A DNA stretch of 21,213 nucleotides from DATELY01 sp040513115 (GCA_040513115.1 JBEVDW010000181.1:1-21213); one strand, 5' to 3'. Positions 1 through 7,479 are shown, numbered from the stretch's first letter. Program-made: numbers and translations. Notes: generated by a model not told the origin, from the letters alone.

Positions 1-215
1 TCAACATCACCGCTCGCAGTTATCACGACACGATCAACCTCGGCTTCCTGGGCTGCCGCGACCTGCTGCCGCACTTCCAACATCTGGCTGTCTATACGGG
101 AGAAGCATTGGCTGAGCTGGAACGTATCTATGGGCTCGGATCGCCCCAGTATCAGCAACGGGTTGCACCTGCCGAGCGGGTTGCACAGGTCCAATCGGTT
201 GCGCATCCCGCATGA
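1..215 (+). CDS. WS/DGAT-family acyltransferase, C-terminal end (partial)
   Basis: Open reading frame entering from the left edge; codons start at base 3 and it ends with TGA at 213-215, giving the last 70 residues. The sequence runs from NITARSYHDTINLGFLGCRD to an ALAELERIYGL segment, which matches the C-terminal (DUF1298-like) end of bacterial wax ester synthase/acyl-CoA:diacylglycerol acyltransferases, where a short strand with an R/D pair is followed by a helix ending in LxEL. The family esterifies acyl-CoA to fatty alcohols or diacylglycerol at the membrane/lipid-droplet surface. The catalytic HHxxxDG motif lies outside the window, so activity cannot be judged. It overlaps the next gene (acyl-CoA synthetase) by 4 bases (ATGA), implying coupled translation and a joint substrate-supply/esterification role. 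Identification rests on a short fragment. Confidence 0.7.
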   Translation, partial: NITARSYHDTINLGFLGCRDLLPHFQHLAVYTGEALAELERIYGLGSPQYQQRVAPAERVAQVQSVAHPA

Positions 216-1921
216 CACAGGCAGCACCCACCTTCAGTGAGATTGCGGCGCAACTCACGGCGCCCGGTCAGATGTTCGAGACCGAGCGAGTGCGGATTCG
301 CGACGTCGATGTAACGACATGGAAGAACGCGCCGCCCACGCTGCGTCACATCTTCGAGGCGTCGCGACGGTTTGCAGAGCGCACGTACATGGTCTACGAA
401 GGCGAAACGCTTACCTTCGATGAGCACTATCGCCGCGTCGTCGCACTCGCCAACGCACTCGTCAGCGATTTTGGCATTCGCAAGGGCGACCGGGTCGCGC
501 TCGCGATGCGCAACTATCCAGAATGGTCGATCGCCTTCTGGGCCATCGCGGCAACGGGTGCGGTCGTGGTGCCGTTGAATGCCTGGTGGACGGGTCCAGA
601 GCTGGCATACGGGTTCAATGATTCGGGCGCAAGACTGCTGATAGCCGATGGTGATCGTGCTCTGCGGCTGTCGAAGGAGCTCGATCTGTCGAAACTTGCA
701 GGCGTCATCGTTGCCCGCGGCAAGAATCTCGCTGCCGCGTGGGCCGACTACGAACAGATGCTTGCCAAGCACGCTTCGAATCCCAAGTTGCCTGATGTCG
801 AAGCGCTCGGGCCGGAAGATCCGGCAACGATCTTCTATACGTCGGGTACCACGGGCTTTCCCAAAGGCGCGCTCGGCACTCATCGGAACATGTGCTCCAT
901 GGCGCTCACGCTGGGATTTCTCGGTGTGCGCGCGCTGCTGCGCGAAGGCGGTTCGCTGCAGGATCTCGCCGCGATGCAAGGCGTGCAGCAAGTGCTCTTG
1001 CTGGCGGTACCCTTGTTTCACGTCGTCGGCAGCCATGGCGTGCTGCTGAGCGCGCTCGTCGCCGGCAACAAGATCGTGATGATGTACAAGTGGGATCCGC
1101 AACAGGCGCTCGAGTGCATCGAACGCGAGCGCGTGACCGTGCTGACCGCCACGCCAACCATGATCTGGCAGCTGGTGGATCACCCCGATATCAACAAGCG
1201 CGATTTGTCATCGGTGGGCTCGGTGGGATACGGCGGCGCACCCGCGCCACCGGAGCTGCGACGTCGTGTCGCGGAGCTCATGCCAGCTGCACTTCCCGGT
1301 ACCGGCTATGGCATCACAGAGGTTTCTTCCGTCGTCAGCGGCCTGCACGGTTCAGACTACAGCGGCAGAGCCGACAGCGCCGGTGTTGCCGTTCCGATCT
1401 GCGATGTGATCGCCGTCGATGATGAGGGCAAGGAAGTTCCGCGAGGGCAGCTCGGCGAGCTGTGGATCAAAGGTGTCAATGTCGTTGCGGGCTATTGGAA
1501 CAAGCCCGAAGCCACGGCGCAGAGCTTTACCGATGGATGGTTCCACTCCGGCGACATCGGTCGCATCGATGAAGGCGGTTTCATCTACATCGTGGATCGC
1601 AAGAAAGACATCATCATCCGCGGCGGAGAGAACGTGTACTGCGCCGAAGTCGAGGCTGCGCTGATGGACTATCCCGGCGTGAAAGGGGCCGCCGTGATCG
1701 GTCTGCCTCATCGCGTGTTGGGCGAAGAGGTTGGCGCCGTGGTGCAGATTGACCCGGCACAGGCTGTCACGGCTGACGCTCTGCAACAGCATGCGGCCAA
1801 GAAGCTCGCTGCGTTCAAGGTCCCGAGCCGCATCTGGCTGCGTGAGGATCCGCTGCCCCTGGGCGCAACTGGGAAGATCATGAAGCGCGAGCTGCGCGAT
1901 CAGCTCCTCGCAGCGTCGTGA
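212..1921 (+). CDS. Long-chain acyl-CoA synthetase (AMP-binding, class I adenylate-forming)
   Basis: 569-residue ANL-superfamily ligase, which activates a carboxylic acid (most likely a fatty acid) to acyl-AMP and then acyl-CoA. Visible motifs: the phosphate-binding loop FYTSGTTGFPKGA from about residue 208; GYGITEVSS at about 367-375; the hinge region WFHSGDIGRIDEGGFIYIVD followed by RKKDIIIRGGENVY; and the C-terminal PLGATGKIMKREL with catalytic Lys at about residue 555. Length is normal for fatty acyl-CoA synthetases. The ATG at 212 overlaps the stop of the WS/DGAT-type acyltransferase (ATGA), so this start needs no Shine-Dalgarno of its own. The coupling suggests it feeds acyl-CoA to that acyltransferase. 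Chain-length preference cannot be read from sequence; a different carboxylate (aromatic or bile-acid type) is possible. Confidence 0.9.
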   Translation: MTQAAPTFSEIAAQLTAPGQMFETERVRIRDVDVTTWKNAPPTLRHIFEASRRFAERTYMVYEGETLTFDEHYRRVVALANALVSDFGIRKGDRVALAMRNYPEWSIAFWAIAATGAVVVPLNAWWTGPELAYGFNDSGARLLIADGDRALRLSKELDLSKLAGVIVARGKNLAAAWADYEQMLAKHASNPKLPDVEALGPEDPATIFYTSGTTGFPKGALGTHRNMCSMALTLGFLGVRALLREGGSLQDLAAMQGVQQVLLLAVPLFHVVGSHGVLLSALVAGNKIVMMYKWDPQQALECIERERVTVLTATPTMIWQLVDHPDINKRDLSSVGSVGYGGAPAPPELRRRVAELMPAALPGTGYGITEVSSVVSGLHGSDYSGRADSAGVAVPICDVIAVDDEGKEVPRGQLGELWIKGVNVVAGYWNKPEATAQSFTDGWFHSGDIGRIDEGGFIYIVDRKKDIIIRGGENVYCAEVEAALMDYPGVKGAAVIGLPHRVLGEEVGAVVQIDPAQAVTADALQQHAAKKLAAFKVPSRIWLREDPLPLGATGKIMKRELRDQLLAAS

Positions 1922-1977
1922 ATGGCGCGTACACGATCGCCCGCGTCTGAATTCGATCGCGCGCCACAAGGCACGGC

Positions 1978-3210
1978 GTGATCACCTCCGCTCGAATGTA
2001 TCTTGCGCTCACGCTGATCGCGGCCTTCATGGCCGTGACCGCAGCCGTCAGGAGCCCATTGCATCGTCGAGGTGCGGCTGTGTGGTTCGCCCTGGGTTTT
2101 CCTGCATTCCATTTCCCTGGAACGCTGTTGTCGATCGGCGCGCTCGTGACGCTCATCGCGGGGCTTCAAGGCGTATTTCAATCTCGAGTTGGGCTTCTGT
2201 CGCTGTTGCCTGCTGCGATCGGAGCCTATGCGCTGTGCGTCGTGAAGGTTCGATCGCATGCAAGCGGAAAGGCATTCGAACGCGCGCTGGAACAGACGCT
2301 CGGACCAGACTTTCGCGGGAATGCCTCGCAGCAGGTCGAGGACCGCATCTCGCGCAATCCGTTCAGACTGCGACGACCCGGTGTGACGGTGTCATCGGAC
2401 GTGAGCTACGGTGATGCCGGCATCCGTAATCTGCTCGACGTCTATCAAGCGGTTCCTGAAGTGCGGCGGGCAGCGCCGATCTTCCTCTGGTTGCACGGTG
2501 GCGCGTGGGTGATGGGTCACAAGAAGCAGCAGGGGATCCCGCTACTGTACTCGCTGGCTCAGCGCGGTTGGCTGTGCGTCAGCATGAATTACCAACTCGG
2601 ACCTGTGAGCCGCTTTCCCGCGTCGCTGATCGATGTGAAGCGTGCAATCGCATGGATCCAGCAACATGCACCGACGTATGGCGGAGATCCTTCCTTCATC
2701 ATTGCGTCAGGCGGATCCGCTGGTGCGCATCTCGCGGCTCTCGCCGCCTTGACGCCGAATCAACCCGAGTATCAGCCTGGTTTCGAAACGGTGGATACCG
2801 CGCTCGCCGGTGCTGTGCCGCTGTATGGTCGCTTCGATTTCATCGATCGCAGCGGTGTCGTGCGGCACAAGGATTTCCTCATGGATTTCCTCGGCACCAA
2901 GGTCATGCCAGGCCTCTATGCCGATGATCCACATAGTTGGGATCTGGCTTCGCCGATTGCGCTCGTCGGTGAGCGCGCGCCGCCTATGCTCGTCGCTCAT
3001 GGAACTCACGACAGTCTCATTCCCGTCGGCGAGGCGGCAGCCTTCGTTACAGCGTTGGGCGCCATCTCCAAGCAACCGGTCGTCGCTGCATCGATCGTAG
3101 GAGCGCAACACGCGTGGGATTTGTTCAACACACCGTGGACGCGCCATACAGTTTCGGCGGTGCATACGTTCTGCGAATACCTCTACGACAAACGCCAACC
3201 GCCGGCGTGA
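1978..3210 (+). CDS. Membrane-anchored alpha/beta hydrolase (HSL-like esterase/lipase)
   Basis: 410 residues with a GTG start (AAGG six bases upstream). The first ~90 residues contain two to three hydrophobic segments (LALTLIAAFMAVTAAV; a stretch around FPGTLLSIGALVTLIAG; VGLLSLLPAAIGAYALCVV), so the protein is probably anchored in the inner membrane. The catalytic domain shows the oxyanion motif HGGAW at about 173-177, the nucleophile elbow GGSAGA with Ser247, a likely acid Asp345 in HGTHDSLIP and His378 in GAQHAWD: a complete triad of the hormone-sensitive-lipase/carboxylesterase type. It follows the acyl-CoA synthetase by 56 bases on the same strand and probably belongs to its operon; a role in turning over stored or membrane esters is inferred. 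Its stop lies 2 bases from the stop of the converging TetR gene. Confidence 0.85.
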   Translation: MITSARMYLALTLIAAFMAVTAAVRSPLHRRGAAVWFALGFPAFHFPGTLLSIGALVTLIAGLQGVFQSRVGLLSLLPAAIGAYALCVVKVRSHASGKAFERALEQTLGPDFRGNASQQVEDRISRNPFRLRRPGVTVSSDVSYGDAGIRNLLDVYQAVPEVRRAAPIFLWLHGGAWVMGHKKQQGIPLLYSLAQRGWLCVSMNYQLGPVSRFPASLIDVKRAIAWIQQHAPTYGGDPSFIIASGGSAGAHLAALAALTPNQPEYQPGFETVDTALAGAVPLYGRFDFIDRSGVVRHKDFLMDFLGTKVMPGLYADDPHSWDLASPIALVGERAPPMLVAHGTHDSLIPVGEAAAFVTALGAISKQPVVAASIVGAQHAWDLFNTPWTRHTVSAVHTFCEYLYDKRQPPA

Positions 3211-3212
3211 GG

Positions 3213-3848
3213 TCATCCCAGATACTTGCTGCGCAGATACATCATGTACAGACGCGCGTTATCGGCCAGATAGGGCGTCAACAGCGTGAGTACATGATAG
3301 GCAGCGCGGCCTGCCGTATTCCCCTCGGGCTGCCCGGCCTGCCACAAGCGGGCGAAGGTGTACCAACACGTTGCGGTCAGGACCATCTGCACCGCGAGAT
3401 CATCCACTTCTTCAGGTTTCGCGCGGATCACGGATGCCTTCGCCAGTGCCGAGCACATCTGCTGAGCTCCAGCCACACAATGCACCGTGATGCGCTGTAG
3501 CCGCTGCGCGATGCGCGGTGATTCGCGCACGAGAAAATCGACGTCGCGATAGATGAAGCGGTATTGCTCGAAAGCCTCCAGAGCAAGATGCAGAATCAGC
3601 CACAAATCGTCCAACGCGGTGATCGTCGCGCTGGGGGCGATGATGGTCTCGATACGGTCCTGAAAGCGGCGGATCAGCACATCCGCAATCTGCTCTTTCG
3701 TCTTGAAGTGGTAATGCAGATTGCCGGAGCTGATGTCGAGCTCCGTCGCAATACGGTTCAGGGACGTCTTGCCGATACCGCTGGCGTTGAAGAGCTCGAG
3801 GCTCGTGCTCAGGATGCGGTTGCGAGTGCTGTCACGGTGGCTCATCAC
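3213..3848 (-). CDS. TetR-family regulator, PhaD-like
   Basis: 211 residues. The N-terminal helix-turn-helix region (RNRILSTSLELFNASG, then TSLNRIATELDISSGNLHYH) is typical TetR. The SGNLHYHFKTKE recognition-helix end, the AFEQYRFIYRDVDFLV segment and the C-terminal LLTPYLADNARL...LRSKYLG resemble Pseudomonas PhaD, the TetR-like regulator of PHA granule gene clusters; this comparison is from memory, not alignment. It is the last gene of a minus-strand run (PHA_gran_rgn protein, small phasin, this gene), 21 bases after the phasin stop, which supports a role in controlling granule proteins. Start is GTG at 3848 or the adjacent ATG at 3845; the sequence does not decide between them. The effector pocket is probably for an acyl-CoA or similar PHA-cycle metabolite (inference). 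Confidence 0.85.
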   Translation of the reverse strand: MMSHRDSTRNRILSTSLELFNASGIGKTSLNRIATELDISSGNLHYHFKTKEQIADVLIRRFQDRIETIIAPSATITALDDLWLILHLALEAFEQYRFIYRDVDFLVRESPRIAQRLQRITVHCVAGAQQMCSALAKASVIRAKPEEVDDLAVQMVLTATCWYTFARLWQAGQPEGNTAGRAAYHVLTLLTPYLADNARLYMMYLRSKYLG

Positions 3849-3869
3849 GAGGCCGCTTCGCAGATCGCG

Positions 3870-4259
3870 CTACCTCTTCGTCCGCTTGGTGGGGCGGGCA
3901 CGGCTCAGTCGCTCGACCTTTGCCGACAAGCTGTCGACGCGTTCCATCAACTCACGCAGCTCTTGCGGGGACGGCATGCCGGCATGGGAGAGCGAATTGA
4001 GCACGCGTTGATCGAACACCTCTTCCAGCTTTTTCATGCCGCCCTGAAGCGATTCGGCAAGTGCGCCCGGACTGATCGGCCCGCCCAATTTGCTGCCGCG
4101 GGCCAACGCGCTTGCGCCGACTTCCCACAGCTTTCGTTGCGCGTCCATGATTTGTGAGGTCACGCCAGGCGCTTCCGCTGAAGCGTGGTCGTGCGAAGGG
4201 TGATCGGTAGATGAACGACGGCGACGAGCGGGGCGTGATGACTTCGATCGCTTCGGCAT
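3870..4259 (-). CDS. Small phasin-like PHA granule-associated protein (PhaF/PhaI type)
   Basis: 129 residues. A basic, Ser/Arg-rich N-terminus (PKRSKSSRPARRRRSS) and a basic C-terminus (ARPTKRTKR) flank a helical core. The core, QIMDAQRKLWEVGASALARG, then a linker, VFDQRVLNSLSHAGMPSPQE and a heptad-like helix LRELMERVDSLSAKVERL, follows the pattern of the poly(hydroxyalkanoate) granule-associated phasins of PhaF/PhaI type, which coat storage granules through an amphipathic helix. It begins 3 bases after the stop of the PHA_gran_rgn gene, with AAAGG inside that gene as ribosome-binding site, so the two are co-translated. The basic termini could contact DNA, as proposed for PhaF. It is shorter than most phasins of this family, and which lipid it coats is unknown. 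Confidence 0.75.
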   Translation of the reverse strand: MPKRSKSSRPARRRRSSTDHPSHDHASAEAPGVTSQIMDAQRKLWEVGASALARGSKLGGPISPGALAESLQGGMKKLEEVFDQRVLNSLSHAGMPSPQELRELMERVDSLSAKVERLSRARPTKRTKR

Positions 4260-4262
4260 AGT

Positions 4263-4571
4263 TCAACCTTTGCGACGTGCGGGACGCGCACGCTTGGCAG
4301 ATAGTTGTGCGTCGAGATTGCGTTCGATCGCGCGGTGGATCGAATCGCTGAAGGCTGCGAGGAGGAACCCTAGTCGAACTTCCAACTGCACCTCTTTGGG
4401 TGCCAGTCGCAAGGTGCCGCTGGCGCTGGCGCGCTCGAAATGCAGCGTGTCGCCTTCCCAGTGGGACTGCATGCCGTATTCGGATTTCAGCTGCGCGGCA
4501 ATCGAGTCTGCCGCCGCCACGGCGTCATCGTGAGAGAGAGTGTGCTTGCGGCGAATGGAGATCCGGCTCAA
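4263..4571 (-). CDS. Polyhydroxyalkanoic acid system family protein (PHA_gran_rgn type)
   Basis: 102 residues. The arrangement IxIRRKHTLSHDDAVAAAD, then SEYGMQSHWEGDTLHFERA, a short SGTLRLAPKEVQLEVRLGFL and a terminal helix FSDSIHRAIERNLDAQL is characteristic of the small family annotated as putative polyhydroxyalkanoic acid system protein, found next to phasin genes and of unknown biochemical role. The start is a TTG at 4571-4569, chosen because the family begins a few residues before the IxI strand; a GGGGG run lies about 7 bases upstream. It heads a minus-strand operon with the small phasin (3-base gap) and the PhaD-like regulator. The C-terminus RARPARRKG is basic, like its neighbours. 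Confidence 0.8.
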   Translation of the reverse strand: MSRISIRRKHTLSHDDAVAAADSIAAQLKSEYGMQSHWEGDTLHFERASASGTLRLAPKEVQLEVRLGFLLAAFSDSIHRAIERNLDAQLSAKRARPARRKG

Positions 4572-4663
4572 GAGCGTGCCCCCGGCGTCGAACTGAGCTT
4601 ATAGCACGACATCCTAAGGCCCGAGCCGCTAGAGCAGCCATCGCGGGATCACGCAGAGGTGAG

Positions 4664-4689
4664 GATGGGGCGCGCCACCGCGCCCCATC
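4664..4689 (-). terminator. Strong GC-rich hairpin between granule-protein genes
   Basis: A perfect 11-bp stem (GATGGGGCGCG at 4664-4674 with its complement at 4679-4689) around a 4-base loop. It lies 24 bases downstream of the stop of the phasin-like gene at 4714 and upstream of the PHA_gran_rgn gene, so it could end or attenuate the upstream minus-strand transcript or protect its 3' end. There is no U-run after it in that direction, so it is not a textbook intrinsic terminator. Confidence 0.45.
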
Positions 4690-4713
4690 TCATTTCTCGA
4701 CGTTTCGAATCGA

Positions 4714-5241
4714 TTAAGCGCGCTTGGCTCGGCCGCGCGTGGATCGGCGCTTTGCCTTCGTCACGGTCGTGCGCGCGGACTTGCGCTTCGGCGCGATGCG
4801 CTCATAGGCCGTTTCTGCGCCTTGAGCCACACGGACCGACAGCTCACGCGCCAGCTTCACGCTCGGCAACGCCGCTTTCTCGACATAGTCGAAGTACTTC
4901 TGGGCGTAAGGATTCTCGACGGCGACGACGCGCTCGCCCACTTTCTCGACGGCGGAGATGGCCGTGTCATAGAACTTGGTCACGGTCTTGTCCGCGCCCG
5001 CAGAGACGTCCTCGATGCGCTGGCTGCAGAAATCCCGCACCTTGCCGCTGCTGTCGACAAGCGTTACGCGCAGGTTCTTGTTGAAGCGACCTGCACCTTC
5101 TTCCAGTGCGCGCTCCAGGCGTACGCCCATCCCTTGCGCGAGCCGGACACCGCCCAGGCGGTAGGCTTCGATCACGGACTTGAGCGCCTTGCGATTATTC
5201 TTCAACACGTCGTTGAGCAGTGAACCTACGGACTCTGTCAT
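4714..5241 (-). CDS. Phasin-family protein with histone-like basic tail
   Basis: 175 residues, almost wholly helical. Residues 1-150 are low in aromatics and rich in Val, Ala and charged residues with amphipathic periodicity (SVIEAYRLGGVRLAQGMGVR; KTVTKFYDTAISAVEKVGER), as in phasin-type granule coat proteins. The last ~25 residues (from APKRKSARTT to STRGRAKRA) are Lys/Arg/Ala/Thr-rich like histone H1 or the C-terminal domain of PhaF, suggesting DNA or polyphosphate contact. A clear ribosome-binding site, GAGGTGA, precedes the ATG at 5241. It sits between the hemerythrin-phasin gene and the PHA_gran_rgn gene on the same strand but is followed by a strong hairpin and preceded by 133 non-coding bases, so it is probably a separate, highly expressed transcription unit. 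Family placement rests on composition, helix pattern and context rather than a sharp motif. Confidence 0.65.
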   Translation of the reverse strand: MTESVGSLLNDVLKNNRKALKSVIEAYRLGGVRLAQGMGVRLERALEEGAGRFNKNLRVTLVDSSGKVRDFCSQRIEDVSAGADKTVTKFYDTAISAVEKVGERVVAVENPYAQKYFDYVEKAALPSVKLARELSVRVAQGAETAYERIAPKRKSARTTVTKAKRRSTRGRAKRA

Positions 5242-5321
5242 ACATCACCTCGGTCAATGGATATCTGGACTGAGGCGCATCCTGCGGTGCACTGGCTGGG
5301 GAATGAAACCTCACGTGCGGC

Positions 5322-5367
5322 GAAACTTAGGGAGAGCACCCTAACCGAACCTAGGGAAGGGTTTCGA
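5322..5367. repeat. Alternating short palindromes (TTAGGG/CCCTAA/TAGGG inside CGAAAC/GTTTCG)
   Basis: TTAGGG (5328-5333), CCCTAA (5340-5345) and TAGGG (5353-5357) alternate, so CCCTA can pair with either neighbour. The outer pair CGAAAC (5322-5327) and GTTTCG (5362-5367) can also base-pair. The block follows the stop of the hemerythrin-phasin gene on the minus strand and precedes the phasin gene at 5241. Read on the minus strand, the inner hairpin is followed by GTTTCG. It may be a weak terminator for the upstream gene or an operator for the downstream one; neither is shown. Confidence 0.35.
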
Positions 5368-5374
5368 TTGACCG

Positions 5375-6349
5375 CTATCTCCACATCGATCGAACGTTGT
5401 GTTGCGCCGCGGTAATGTGCTCTCGCCATTCGTCGGTCCAGCGCGCCATGGTGTTGACGTCGGCTCGGTACGCGGTGCGAACCGCCGCCCTATAAGCAGG
5501 AAGGCGCTGCGGGGTGCAAACAGCCCGCAGCGACTGCACCACCAGCGAGACGGCTTCACGGTTCTGTCGCAACGCGATCCACCCGGCTTCGAGTGCGTGA
5601 CCAACGACTTTCCCGTACGCGTCGGTGGCCTTGTGCAGTCCGAGGCGGAGAGTCCCGTTGGTGGCAGCCATGAGGTGAGGCGCATTGCTGCTGAAATAGC
5701 GTTCGAGCAGCGGATACGTCCGATTGCCCCTGTGATTCAAGCTGAACCGGCGCTCGTGCCGAGGGGCTACCGCTTCGATCGAGCGCCAGTCCTGCGCACT
5801 GAGCGAGGCGAGCGCAGTGGAGTACATCACGCGCTCCTCTGCAGCAATGTGATTCCGCTGCTGGTCGACGAACTCATCGATCGATTCCTGCAGGGCTTCC
5901 AGCTCGCAAGTCTCCGGAGCGGACATGAGCCGCTGGATCTTTACCGCAATCTGCTGGCTTATCACAGCTCCGCGCACGTGTTCGCGGTTGAGCGAGCGCA
6001 GCGCGCGTGCAAGCCGTTGCGAGCGACGCGCCAAGTATTCATACAGAACGTCTTCGCGCGGATGGTGGCCGGCGTCGAGATAGACGGTAATGAACTGGAA
6101 GGCTTCGTAAATCAACGGCAGTACAGCTCGTGGATGTTCAATGAGCTGATTCGCCTGGCGGCTGAGGAGCGACAGCACCCGCGAACAGTCCGCGTGATCG
6201 GCGCGCAAAGAGGATAAGAAGCGCTCGCCAGCCTGGAGTGTGGATTCTTTCTCGCGTGGCTTGAGGTCCGCAGCGCCGCCGTTCTTTCTGTTCGTTTTCA
6301 CTGTCACCTTCATCGCTGCGGAGTCATCAGTGTCCGAGTGTTGATTCAT
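5375..6349 (-). CDS. Hemerythrin-like HHE domain protein with C-terminal phasin-like region
   Basis: Start set at the ATG at 6349, 2 bases after the upstream hydrolase stop, giving 324 residues; an upstream in-frame start at 6421 would overlap that gene by 70 bases. Residues ~45-180 form a four-helix hemerythrin (HHE) domain with candidate di-iron ligands His52 (LRADHADC), His95/His96 and Glu99 (GHHPRED), His124 (NREH) and His167 with Glu171 (NHIAAEE). The family binds O2 or NO or senses iron/redox state. Residues ~210-324 are a separate helical region (ATDAYGKVVGHALEAGWIAL; NREAVSLVVQSLRA; TPQRLPAYRAAVRTAYRADV) resembling phasin repeats. The N-terminal 35 residues are polar and probably disordered. 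It appears coupled to the HSL-type hydrolase gene and neighbours phasin genes, so a redox-linked granule-surface protein is a reasonable inference. The HHE domain is well supported, the phasin-like half moderately. Confidence 0.75.
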   Translation of the reverse strand: MNQHSDTDDSAAMKVTVKTNRKNGGAADLKPREKESTLQAGERFLSSLRADHADCSRVLSLLSRQANQLIEHPRAVLPLIYEAFQFITVYLDAGHHPREDVLYEYLARRSQRLARALRSLNREHVRGAVISQQIAVKIQRLMSAPETCELEALQESIDEFVDQQRNHIAAEERVMYSTALASLSAQDWRSIEAVAPRHERRFSLNHRGNRTYPLLERYFSSNAPHLMAATNGTLRLGLHKATDAYGKVVGHALEAGWIALRQNREAVSLVVQSLRAVCTPQRLPAYRAAVRTAYRADVNTMARWTDEWREHITAAQHNVRSMWR

Positions 6350-6351
6350 CT

Positions 6352-7263
6352 TCACGGGCAGTGCTGACGCACGAAATCGGCCAGGTGGGCGGTGGCTCGT
6401 CGGCTTTCCGGAAGATTCCACGCATGCCAGACGTGTGGCATGTCGGACCAGATCTCGAGCTGCGCATCGACGCCATCCCGCTGCGCCTTTTCCACGGCAA
6501 TCCGCGAATCGTCGAGCAGAATTTCGGTGCTGCCGACCTGAAATATGAGCGGCGGCAGTCCACGGAAGTCACCCAGGATGGGCGACACGTTGGGCTGCTT
6601 CAGAAGCTCTTTGTTGCCACCGACGTAAAGCTCATGAACGTTCAGCCGGTGTCGGTGCAGCGTCGACAGCATCGGATCGGCGAGTTGATTCCGGGTGCGC
6701 GAGCCGCGTGTGTGACCGCGCAAATCGGTCACTGGCGAGATCGCAAATGCCCCGGCAGGAAGCGGTCGGCGTCGATCACGCAGCGCAAGCAGGAGGGCGA
6801 GCGTCAGATTGCCGCCCGCCGAGTCGCCGCCGATAACGATTCGCTGTTCAGGAATTCCCTGAGCCAACAGACTTTCGTACGCTTCGAGGCAGTCTTCGAG
6901 AGCACACGGATAGGGGTGCTCGGGTGCCAGGCGATAGAAAACGATCAAAGCGCGAGCATTCGCTGTCTTCGCGATCCGCCCCGCCAGTGCACGGTGCATC
7001 GCCGGTGTGCGCACGCAGAATGCTCCGCCGGGGATGTACAAGATGTGTCGATCGCTTTCGATGCCTTGAGGTTGCACCCACTCGGCATCGCAGGCGGAGA
7101 GCGAAACTGGCTTCGTGCTTAACCCAGGTTCGAGCGGTGACATGCGGTCACCCAGCCGCAGGGCACCACTGCGCATGTTTTCCACATCCAGCATCGCGGC
7201 GAAGCTGGGCTTGACCGTGAGACGCATCAGCGTTGAGAGCGCGACCGCGCTTGAGCTCGGCAT
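6352..7263 (-). CDS. HSL-family alpha/beta hydrolase (esterase/lipase)
   Basis: 303 residues, no signal peptide evident. It shows YRLAPEHPYPCALEDCLEAY, hallmark of the hormone-sensitive-lipase family, the nucleophile motif GGDSAGGN with Ser148, an acidic element GSTEILLDDS at about 244-253 and the His region MPHVWHAW (His277). The usual oxyanion motif HGGG is changed to IPGGAF at 77-82: the leading His is replaced by Pro while both Gly remain. The ATG at 7263 is preceded by AAGAAGG, 10 bases away. The gene ends 2 bases before the hemerythrin-phasin start, so the pair is an operon. A role in mobilising stored esters or short-chain acyl esters is inferred from context; substrate is unknown. Confidence 0.85.
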   Translation of the reverse strand: MPSSSAVALSTLMRLTVKPSFAAMLDVENMRSGALRLGDRMSPLEPGLSTKPVSLSACDAEWVQPQGIESDRHILYIPGGAFCVRTPAMHRALAGRIAKTANARALIVFYRLAPEHPYPCALEDCLEAYESLLAQGIPEQRIVIGGDSAGGNLTLALLLALRDRRRPLPAGAFAISPVTDLRGHTRGSRTRNQLADPMLSTLHRHRLNVHELYVGGNKELLKQPNVSPILGDFRGLPPLIFQVGSTEILLDDSRIAVEKAQRDGVDAQLEIWSDMPHVWHAWNLPESRRATAHLADFVRQHCP

Positions 7264-7479
7264 CGTGCAATCGCCTTCTTCTTTGTGGCCTGTGGTAATT
7301 AGTATTCTCGGCCGCCCACGGTTCCATCATAAGCGACGCCCGTGTAATTCTGACACACCAATACAACAAAACGCTCGTGCCTGGACGAAGGGCTATCACA
7401 GTTGAAACGGAATTCATCCGCAGGGCAATCGGGCTCTGGTGCATCATATGAATGCCTTCAGCGAATCTTATGCGCGCCT

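Noticed and set aside
152..1183. 343-codon minus-strand open frame across the acyl-CoA synthetase
   Set aside because: It lies antisense to a gene with full family motifs, has Arg/His-rich composition typical of a reverse-strand shadow in GC-rich DNA, and has no recognisable domain.
7337..7357. GTGT-AATTCTG-ACAC as a TetR-type operator between the divergent hydrolase genes
   Set aside because: Arms of only 4 bases and the regulator is several genes away; chance level.
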